Source: Anadara kagoshimensis (taxonomy: Eukaryota; Mollusca; Bivalvia; Arcoida; Arcidae). Taken from it: a stretch of DNA of 64,000 nt. The position numbers and the translations under genes are program-made. Of the stretch, positions 36,301 through 48,179 are shown piece by piece; position 1 is the stretch's first letter, and each line of letters starts with the position of its first letter. The stretch covers positions 12,046,698-12,110,697 of the forward strand of contig CM037860.1 of NCBI GenBank assembly GCA_021292105.1, given 5' to 3'. Below the pieces are notes generated by a model. It was not told where the DNA came from, did no database searches, and saw only the letters and a program-made list of their open reading frames with translations.

Positions 36301-39300
36301 GATTTTTGACATTTTTTATCGCATTAAAATGAAGCACTAAATTTTACTCGTCTTCCAAAGTGATCTTAATTCAACAATCTCTGTTTTTCTTACAAAATGA
36401 AGGATTTGACAAAAAAATCATTGCAGTCAATTTTTCAAATAACAAACGATTAAGTATGGATGTTAATCATCAAAAGTTTGAATCACGAAATCGAACTACT
36501 GGAAACAGTACTTATGTGATTAAAATTAAAGTATCGTGCAGCTGTACTGTGTAATTACATTGTAGTAAATAAACGTACTATATGGATTATTGCATGCTAT
36601 ATATAACACTTCTAGTCATTATTTAATTATTTTAGTCACCTGTCGATAAGGGATTAACGAAATACGATAATCCCTTACATTATATAAAATAATACTTTTA
36701 CTATATAATGGTTATTAGAATGAGTCTCGTGTTTAACGTAATAATGTATGAACTGCGTACTTCAAATCATAAGTTACCGGTTGAAACTGGAAAGTGGTTA
36801 AACATTAACATATTGTTTTGTCCATATTGTCCTCACAAATAGTTGGTGATGAATATTATGTATATATTGTATGCTCCCACGCTTCATTGTTTGAGTGGCT
36901 GAGTGATTTATTGAATACAGTTTATTAAACTTACTTTGCCAATTTTCAAAGTTTGGCTTTGATTTTGGGATTGTGATTCAGACATGGACCGGCATGTCTG
37001 CTTTTGATCTTATTATAGGCTCTGTAGACAAGGATCAAGACATTACATAAACGTCTTACTATTTTACAAAATGTATATTTACCAATAAATAGGAAGCTGT
37101 GGTAATGAGTAGTACTGTATTGAATTACAGTAAACCTGTCGAAAGTTTAACACCGAGCTAACGTGAAGCTAAGGTGCGTTGTTTCTCGAGGGCAATGCCC
37201 CGAGCACAAGCCTGCTATTGCCATGACTGCCATTAAAAATAAGGACTTGGATTGTATAAACAATTTCATATTATACGCTTTTTTCGCATTTTCTCGCTAT
37301 ATCCGACTTTCACCTATTTCCAAAACAGGAAACGACCATTTCCGGTACCCACTTTCAGTCAGTTGATGACGTCACAATTCAAAAACGGTAAAAAGTGACT
37401 TCTTTGGAGTGGCATTGTGGCCCTTAAACATCGCTGGCAAAAGTGTACAGATACTGAAGAGGATTGTGTTGAAAAAATAAAACATGTACCCCAAAATTCA
37501 AACCCTTATATATGAAGCTCGCAAAATGTCAATCATTGTACCACATATGTTAACAAATGTCAGCCATTCGATAAGCTTCTGTTGTAGATGAGTACTACAG
37601 CCACAAGTAAGTATTGTGAACAAATGACATTATGGTATGAGACAAGGCAATATATTTTGCTAAAAGCAATAATGCTGCACAATTACATGAGCTACTGGAG
37701 CAATATTTGTAGGTATGCTTCAGGAAAAAAATAAACTTTCGCTTTGAGACAGTTTGATATTGCATCGTGTTATATAAAAGATCTGACAAATTACAACTGA
37801 AACGGGGTGCCATTTTAAAAGTGCGCCCTAAATAAACCCCAACGCATCCCTTTGAGCCCCAACAATGTGCATGATAAAAACATGGATAGACAATAGCATA
37901 TCTACTCAACAATTTGTTCCTTTGAAGTTTCAAGATGATCTGTTATTTGTTTTTCGAGAAAAGTGGCCACAAAATGTTGGCCGGAAGACATGAAGTAAAT
38001 ATTACATGCCTTCCCCCAAACACGCTTCGTTTTTGTGACATAATGACATGTACAGTGGTGCATTTTTAGACTATATGCCAGTAATGCCTATTATATTATC
38101 TAGTATGTATTCCAAATTTCCAATGCCATCAAAAAGCAAAATTCAAACGAGTGTAAAATGTTCATCAATTCTGATTGTACTCAAATAACCTATTATATGT
38201 GTGTATGTATACGTGTTGTTGTTAATGACAGAAATTATTTGGCTATAATTAAGTCATTATACTAACATTTAAACAGTGAGGAGATAAAAACCGTTTAGCA
38301 TATAACAAAAATCCCGAGGGAACGTTTAATGTTTTGTCAATATTTTTGTGTTTTAACTTTAACTTGAGAACCTTAAACAAGAACTAAAGACCATTTACAC
38401 AATTAGTTCCTCGGTATTTCGTAAATTTCTCAAAAATGGGAAAAAGGATTATAAAAGTAACATACATGTACATGAAGTGCATATATTATACAAGTCATGT
38501 TATAATTAACTTTCAGTTTGTCTATTCTTAAACATTCCGTGCCGTGCACACCATACTATTTTCACATCTAAGCATGCTATTTTGTTTTTATATGGTCCGA
38601 CTAATCAGCCCACTAAACCCCCAACAAGTCAAAAATTAAAATGGGGGTTTAGTGGTCTGATTAGTCGGACTAGTTTTTATATGTATCGCTAACTCGTTCA
38701 AAAGCGAGGTACTAGTTGTTGTGATTGAATTTTACTGTACTTACAGAATGCACTCTCTACAAGAGTAGTTCACTAAGACCATTACAGACGTAATCTATAA
38801 ACATTTAAAGTGAACCATGGCACTGTAATTTTATTTAATTAGTATTAAGTAGTTAAGTATCAAAATTGGACCTTTTTCAATTCAGTGTTTTCGTCTTTCA
38901 TTGTGTCTATGCATTAAACAGAAAGGTATAATGTAGGCGTAGACATCATACAAAAATATATATTAAATTGATCCTATCTAAATACCTATATGTCCAATTA
39001 TTAATTTGCAAAAATGACCGAGCGTTTTTTGCTGTTGTTTTGAAACATAATTTTATACAAGGAGTTTTGTTCATTATTTTAAATTTTCTACAAAGTGTAG
39101 ATCGATCGATTGGTTTTATTTTCAAGTTCATTAACACAAACCCTGCCATATAAATATAAAGAAAACACCATTAATGTTAATACAATGTGCTATAATGGAC
39201 TTCTGATATAAACAATACTATATGAATAAATATGTCATCGTCACACTATTTGTTAATTGAAAAGGGTAGATATAGAAAAAGTAATGGTTTAATATCGAAA

Positions 39301-42300
39301 GAGGTTGTGTTGTTTTCAATCGAATGATATTATTGTTGACACAACGGTAGCCTAGACTTAGCAAAGCCCTCAAAAAGTTTTATGGATGTCATTACATTAT
39401 TGTTAATAAGCATGGGGTCTCTGTATCCAAAATCACTCTAGATATTTACACGTGTCATAGTTTTATGTTCCATTCATTCTCAATTTTGATTACACACGTG
39501 ACGGGTGCACAATGTAGCTAGCTAAATAGGAGGTGCTTCCCTTTCCGGAGCACTAGGTCTCACTTCCCTGGTGGAAGTTCGCGTGTTTCACCAAATTTGC
39601 CAGCTTTGACGTGTTTACTTTGCTTTGGTAGTGTGGTTGGAACATTGATTGTATGTTTGTTTTTTATTATTCTTGTGTATATATTGTTCATAATTTTTTC
39701 ATGTAAATTTCTCATGAGATTTACTTATGGCCTAATAAAAAAGTAATGTAAATATTTAATGTTTTTGAAAAAGAAGGGGATTGGTTACCACACATTGTCA
39801 TGTACATGTACCAAACTGACCCCCGATATTCTTGAGAATAAAAGATCGTAAGGCGGAGATATCAATATGACAAAATAACCCTCCTTTTTGTATTCAAGAT
39901 AATAAATGAGTTTCGAAATGTCATATACCATTTTTTGAATTTAATCATAAAATACATTCAAAAAATGACCATTTTTTGAATGTATTTTATGATTAAATTC
40001 AAAAAATGGTATATGACAGAAATGTAAAACATAAATGTATTGACTTATTCAATAGTTTTTTTCACAGTATATATATGTGAACTATTTATATATAATAAAT
40101 AAAAAATATTGTAAAAAAGAAGAATATATGACCTTCATAAAAGAAGTAATAATTTTTGGCCCAATTATGTTTTTTCTTTGTATCTGTCTTTTTTATTATT
40201 TTTTTTAATATCGTAATTGAATAGATATATTTACAACTGTCGGATTATAGCCTAGTATGTTGGTTTAATGTCCCATACTCCTACGGTACAGACCTGTCCA
40301 AAGTCCAACACTTATCTAACGAAATTAGTGCCTAGTTATCTCGTCCCTTCGTTAGCTATATCTATTCCAACAGCTGCTATCTTTTCGACCGTCAGCTAGC
40401 CATATCTTGGCCACCCGGCAGCCGATCTAGGACTATTCTGTTTCGTGAACTCTGTGTTAAAATTTCGACAGGTCTATGCCGTATGCATTCGACAATAATT
40501 TTTTTTTTATTTATATTCTGAATAGAAACTTTATATGTGAATTTGATCGCCAGAGAACACCATGTAAATATAACTCCAAAGAACTCGCATCTCAAATAAA
40601 AGTGACACTCAATGGAATTGAATCAAGAATACATTACTTTCATTAAAGGTATTCCAAAATTATTCAATGGTTTTATATATGACATGGCTGTCAGTGCTTT
40701 ATAATACAGTTGATATTTGCGAAATCTAAAAACGATCAATTCAATAAAATATCAAATTTTATTTTTAAACTTGTGAGATTTTCTTTTGTGATGTCTTTTT
40801 CAAAATCATTTTTTATGTTTAAATGAAATATACCTTAATCTACATGTATATGTGCATATACGGTATGATAATTACCTATACTACCAGTTTTAATTTTACA
40901 GCACAATTCCTCATCAGTAGTGCTTGGACCAAAATTGTGAAACCAAAATTTATTTTGGTAAACAAGATACATTAATCATACACATGAATTTAACTATTTC
41001 CTAAACTATGTACTCTTTTGAATGCTTTATAAAAATCGCGCATGAAACAATAAATTAATTTATACTGTATGAAAATGTTAAATGAAATCCTGACATGCCA
41101 ACAGGTAATAAGTTACTGTCAATAACCGAAGACAACGACGACATGAAACTCAATGTAAGAAGATCGATCGATTGATTGATCGAATGGGGTTTTACGTCTC
41201 AGTAAAGAATATTTTATTCAGAAGAAATGACAGAGGTGATTTTTACAGTGAGGCCAAATCAATGCACTGAGGGGGTTTCAAGGAACCCGTGATTTTCATT
41301 TCTAAATGCTGACTCTTGGCCAGACTCTGCCAGAGTTTTAACCCCAACCTCCCAAACACGAACAGCTTTCCAACCGGCCTACACATTTTGTACCCCTTCC
41401 TAACACACGGAGCAATCACTTAACCGCCGTATTAGTCTGGGAGCAGCTTGCAAAACCCAAAAATGTAGTCCGCACAATGTTTCTTTGTTGATAATATATG
41501 TTTAGGATGTGCTTAATCATAATCCGAGTGATGCCACCTTGGCACAGGTGGGGAAACTGAAATATCCAAGATGGCGGCCAATATGGCTGACAAAACTATA
41601 ATATCTCGTATATCTAGTTATAATAGCCACATAAAGTTAATCAAAGTGTCTTTTTATAGGTTTCAGTGGTCAACAAAGTTGTTTTTGTTAATTATATTCA
41701 CACAGAATGAAAATTTGAGCTAGTTTTGACGTATTGTAGGTAATATATTGTCGAAATTGTGACTTTCCACAAAACGTTCTTCCTAATAACATACATAGAT
41801 TATACATTCTCATCATGGTTAAAAATGTATCAAAAACAGATCTATTTTATCAATCTGAAATATTTGTTTGTGCATATTGTGGGAAAGAAATGACTAGTGA
41901 GGAATCAAGTAAGCGAAGATGGGAGACACTCATGCCAACTTTGGAGAGAAAACGTGTAAATGATATGAAATATTCGTCATATGAAACACATTGAAGCAGG
42001 GAATATTTCCAATGAACCTTATTAACAAAGTATAGGTGACGGTAGAATAGAGCAGTTTTATGTTCGTGAACATTGTTGGTTCTTTGGAGGGCAAGGTATC
42101 AAGGCTCCAGATTCTACTCATCCAAGCCTAAGGTATCAAGGCTCCAGATTCTACTCATCCAAGCCTAAGGTATCAAGGCTCCAGATTCTACTCATCCAAG
42201 CCTATGGTTGTATTACTAGTATGTCAAACTGCTGAACGTTTATGAAGATAAACAAATACAGGACAATATTTTAGAGACACGTAAAACGAATAGATTGGAA

Positions 42301-45300
42301 GAAGATGATATATCTACAGAGGTTGTTGCTTAGAATATCAAAATGTAAAGATAACAAAGAAAAAGGACGTAGAGATAGTTATATGTCCACAATAGATTCA
42401 GCTCTTGATACTGAAGACTTCAGCTCTACACTACTTAGTTTGTTATCTAAGTTGTCAGACATACTTTCTTACACTCTCACTGCCTTGCTTATGTGTGAAT
42501 TAGTCACTAGCATTCTGATTAAAAGATCAACATCTCTTCCGATTGCAAGGCAAAAGCACAAAATTTAAGCTTTCTAATGACTTCAGCATGACATGTTTAT
42601 ATACTGTGACTTCATTAATTTAGTATGATGAATTGATATGGCTTAACTTGCCTGCTGCAGTAACTGCACGGAAAACTGCAAGAGCTATAACTGGTTCTGG
42701 TGGAGGACTGATACGGGCTGTGGCAGATAACTTTGATACCAACATTTCATCACAAAATGGGCTGAAATCTACGCATGCTCTTGCACTTCTTCTTACCCAA
42801 CCATAAATTTCTTTACGATAACCAATCTGGCAAAGCAGTAATAATAAAGAAATCTAGAACTTCTCTTGAGAGCCAAATAACCCCACCCCACCCAAATATT
42901 GGCCTCCTGACCTTGACCTATGACTTATGCACGTAAATGTGGTATGCGACACATCGTTTCGTGTTGGTTTGGAACGGACACGATATTGGGACAGACAACC
43001 AGACGGACATATAGACAGACAGACAGACAGGATTATTCCTATATACCCCCGTAAACTTCGTCTGCAGGGTATGATAAAGAGGATATGAAAGACCTAAGGT
43101 TCAGATGTAGAAGTGAAACATTATGGCACTACAAGCTCAGTTTTACCGTAGGTGACAGAAAACGGACAATGTTGCCTCTGAGGTTACATGAGAACATGCA
43201 ATCCTGGTGCCAAGGCCGTGTGAATTAGATGTTGATTTCTTAAGTATTGCATGTGTGGCAAAACTCTAGATTTCGACGCCTGTACTTGACATTGTTCCAG
43301 TAGATGACTGCTATGTGTGAAGTTCAGATTTTAAATGAATGCAAATAAACTTTTATTGTATTTACAGCTGAACAACAGTTATACACACGTGTTACACGTA
43401 GCTAGAAAAACATGAGGTGCTAACACTTCAGTTGCACCTGGCCTCACTTACCTAATGAAAGTTTACTTTTAAAATTTCAGTTGCTATTTTCTAATATGAT
43501 TTGAACATGAATTGTTATGTTCATTTTAATTGTATCGAGTTTATATTAAGTGTCATATCATTACAGCCAGATTTGTTCCCAAAACATGTACTTAGATTAA
43601 GAGGTATTGATATGCTGATGGGTTTTGTTGGGTGCTCAGGTGTGATAAAGGCGAACTCTAGTCTAGAAGTAGTACTAAAAGTGACATTTTGAGAGGTAGC
43701 CCCTTAGCAAAAACATTTCACAGGATGTAAAAACGTTAGACAGTGTTGCGTAAAATTGTAGTTGACGTTACAGACTATAGTAACTTGATTGCAGACATTC
43801 TTGATGAAGGCAGCTCAAAGCAGGACAGACCTGTGGCTGTACTGTCCGAGGGCAGATCAATGCAGGACGGTAAAACTAAGGCTGCACTGTCTGAGGCCAG
43901 GTCAAAGCAGGACAGTAAAGCTGTGGATGTAATGTCTGGGGGCAGGTCAAAGCAGGACAAAAAAAGCTGTGGCTGTACTGCCTGATGGCAGCTCAAAGCA
44001 GGACAGACCTTTGGCTGTACTATCTGAGGACAGATCAAAGCAGGACGGTAAAACTAAGGCTGCACCGTCTGGGGACAGGTCAAAGCAGGACAGTAAAGCT
44101 GTGCTGTAATGTCTGAGGGCAGCCAAAGCAGGACAGTAAAGCTGTGGTTGTAATGTCTGAGGGCAGGTCAAAGCAGGATGGAAAACCTATGCCTGTACTG
44201 TCTGAGGCCAGATCAAAACAGTAAACCTGTGGCTGTACTTTTTTATCAAACCAGTGCTTATTATGGTGTTATTCAATCGATCATAGAGGGAAGTTGAATG
44301 GACTTTGCACTGTAATTGTAGAAAAGTTAGAAAAAACTTATTTTGTTACTTATCTAGCTTTGCACTCTTAGAAATAGCAAAACTAAGATCATTTTCGCTA
44401 TAATAAATTCTATAATTATCATTCTATTGATCTTTTTTATCATTATAGTGAAGCATTAATGTTAAACTATCATTTATATACTGCAAAAACACAATAACAT
44501 ATGGAAAACCCTTAAACATCAACAGATATCAAATGAAAACTATTCTGGCAGACATCTTGTCCGCCATCTTGGATATCTTAAATTCCCCAAGGCTGCCAAG
44601 GTGGCATCATGCAGTTTCTGATTAGGGACATGTTAAAGAACAACTTTATGTAAAAACATTTTGTGCGGACTATTTTTTTAGGTTATGTGTAAAAATAGCA
44701 TTTGTCATCTGGACTATATTGGTAAATCAGAGAAGAAATACCAGTAACAGACAAACCACACACGGACATTGATGATGACTAACGTAATAACAATAGTTAC
44801 ACAACAGAACTATATGCAATAGTTCAAGGAGCAGGTAACATTGCATTTCACAAATATATATTGTCTTACCCGTCATTCAAAGAAGAATTTAGGCATTTTT
44901 TATATTTGGAATGTTTTCAATAAATGCATAATGGTTTACGTAACAAGTGTCATAAAATTATCATTATGTGTGAATTTTGTTCAGGATGATTTCCAAATTC
45001 GCCTTGCAGTGTTATATCATTGGCCATATCTCGCCAGTAATGATTAAGTATTTTTAAATTACACAGAATTAACAATAGGTTTTTGATATAAAAATACTGG
45101 TTATATTTAAGATATATCATATCGCGACTCCATTTGAATATGTCCACTCTTCAACATTTCAATAGTTTTAAATATTCATGATTTTATACCATAAGAGATA
45201 AGTTATCTTGAATTGACAGTAGGACATTGATTTGTTCAACAAAACTGCATGTTAACAATTAAACAAGTACCTGTGATTTATTAGTTCCAGGGTTATACGT

Positions 45301-48123
45301 TAGGTTTTAAAGAGACCAACAGTGATCTTGAGTATACAAAGGGCGAAGGGACAACATATTACATTTTTTTCCCTTGCAAACATTACTGAGTTAAATGATA
45401 CACCATATCTACCTTTACTTTAAGATTTGGACATGAAGCGGTATGCTTGTGTTTGAAGTTTACTAGTATACATGTATTGTTGTCTGAGATTCAATTATCA
45501 TATTACCCACTTCCGTGTTGCGGTGTGTTATTTGTTGTTTTGCATATGTCATAAAGTTGTTATTTCTGTGCAAGCACAAGCAAAGTAAACAGTTTCAAAA
45601 CATCACCAGACCCCTTTAATTCCCTGTAGATAAACACTGTATATTACTTAGTCGTTAGGTATCCTTCCGGGTCACCCGGTCTCACTTCATGTTCATGTGT
45701 TTAACTTAATAACAGTCTTTAAAGTTGGTCCTTTGCCTTGGGATTTTGGTTTGAAAATGGATTGGTATGTTTGATTTTGATTAGGTACAGGAGTATCACC
45801 ATCTAACTTGAGTATAAAAAAGCCCAGCAGACAACGATCACTGCAAAAATAACGTGCTCAAACCTATTTAGGGATTGTTCACATGTAAGTACGTATCCAC
45901 ATACATGCACTAGTTTGTCAATTTATATCAATTTTAATTTACTTATGACATCCAGTTTTATGAAATCTGATAACTATCAACCACAAAGATACCGGTCCGT
46001 GTACAACTCAATCCCAAAAGCAAAGTAAAAACTTTGAAAAAAATTCACCAGGGGAGCGAGGTCAGGTGTTCCGGATGTTATAAATTCTGATATCCGCGAT
46101 AATATAAAACACGAAGATACCGGTCCGTGTCCAAATCACAACCCTAAAGCAAAGTGAAAACAAATTAACTTCCACCATGGAAGCGAGATAGGTGCTCCGG
46201 AAGTCTTAGCGCCTCCTGTCTAGCTAGCTACACTCTTGGTTAATCCGTTTGTTGGGTTTGTTTGTGGTTGTTTTGGATACCACAAAACACTTATAATTCA
46301 GCCACAGATTATCTACTGCCAGGGTAATCAGTCTTCAAAGAACAGGTGGATTTGTTTTATGTGGAAATAAGTGAGTTGTAACGTTTCATTAGCCCCTATT
46401 TAACCTTTTGGCTTTAGATAAAGAACATTTATGACTTATCGTTAAAAACAATCAGCAAAACCATATTATAATTCGTTTAGTAGTTCAAAAACAGATAAAG
46501 ATATTGAAATAAACAAGGTAAAAGTAATTCAAGATATTTTCTCTTAACTGTTTAAAATTTGATTTGAATAAATAAAAGAGAGTTTACAGTTTACGGTTTA
46601 AGAATCTTTTCAATAAGAAATGTTTTAAATTTTCCTTTAAAATGTTAATACCTTTAAATTAATTATGATATTATGTCATGTTACAGGCTAGTTTCAAATC
46701 ACTGACAGAACAATAAAACTATTAGATAACTTTTAAAACACATTCCCATCTACAGGTAATTACAAGTTGCCCTATGAAATACGAGACCATTTATATTTTC
46801 TATTTGAACTAAAAGTACTATTTGAATACCAACGGGGCTTTGCGAACTAACAGTATATTAAAATTAGTATTCAAATATATGAAAAAATGGTTTGTTTCTT
46901 AACGAAGAACTACATGTATATTATTTATTCCTCTCAAATCCAATTTAGCACATGCGAATTATTGGCACGAGAAATATATTTTATACTTAACTGAATTTAC
47001 TTGCAACCCTACCCCTCAAACACATGACCATTGAAATCCACAAACAAGACAAGACAAGTCACTAGACTGAAACATAAAGCAAAAATAATCCAAGAGATCA
47101 CGCACTAAAACCCGGGTGAACGAAATCAAGCTGTATCAATGCTGATGAGATCAGTTACCTCGGAAACCGGGACAGCGTCTCAAGTATATTTTGATAAAAA
47201 CTGAATTTACTACTACCACTGCCCCGACAAATACATGTACATTGAAATCCACAAACAAAACAAGACAAGACAAGCCACTAGACTCAAACATAAATTATAT
47301 ATAAAGCAATAGGCTCTATCAATGTCGATGAAATCGTCAGTGCCTGGGAAACAGACTAGCGTATATTTTATAAGTGACTGAATTAACTATCACCCAGCCC
47401 TAAATACTCTGAAATCCACAAACAAAACAAGACAAGACAAACCACTCAACTCACAAACAAAGCTAAGACCAGGTACCTTGGAACAGCCAGCTCCAAGACA
47501 ATATGACAGTCTCTGTTATCAATGGCTTTTGAGACCGGAAGATAAGATGTTTTCGATAGTCGTATGACGCAACTACCAGCACAACAATAACAAAAACCAA
47601 AGCAACAATATAAGATGATATTGTTTTTGTAAAGGTTTTGTTAAAAAACATAATTTTATTCGATTTGACTCTATTAAAGTCGACGTTTATATTATATAAA
47701 TATCAATGAAACAATCAATACCCATGCTTTTAAATGCCCCTTTCTATTCTTTATCAAATTGATCCAAATTCTATTTTCAAACCTGTATTATTTTAATGTG
47801 AACGATAATTTATAGAATGTAATAGTTATCCCATTTTGATCTAGAAAGGCGATTTCCTCCATTTGCCTTTAAGTAAGGAATAATGGCCATTCATTTAGTC
47901 CTTATTTAAACTTCACAGCATTGCGTTGATCAATAAACCACTTTTATATATCAAGTTTAAAGTTATATTTATTGTTTGTAAGGTATATGTTATGATAACA
48001 GACATAAGATTTTCTATACATGAAACTATATATCTAAAATATTTACTCCATTTAATTATTTGCAATGCATAAGTTTTCTTTACGTGATATGCTGTTTAAA
48101 GGTGGTTAACTTGAGTCAACAGT

Positions 48124-48179
<56 letters not shown>

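Larger units (their letters stand above)
41454..44684. mobile_element. Old 3.2-kb TIR element with unassigned protein
   Basis: Ends about 150 bp long are inverted and roughly three-quarters alike. The left has TGTAGTCCGCACAATGTTT, GATGCCACCTTGGCA and ATATCCAAGATGGCGG; the right arm read in reverse has TAGTCCGCACAAAATGTTT, GATGCCACCTTGGCA and ATATCCAAGATGGCGG. It carries ORF fragments (41815-41993, 42305-42568, 42624-42806), a 37-bp triplicate, a 45-bp array and inserted repeats. Exact ends and target duplication are unclear. Superfamily not recognised. Confidence 0.75.

Noticed and set aside
47140..47180. CTGATGAG followed by CGGAAAC, hammerhead-like
   Set aside because: The segment after CTGATGA does not form stem II and no stem I pairing or cleavage triplet is placed correctly. 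It is part of a local tandem repeat whose other unit lacks the motif.
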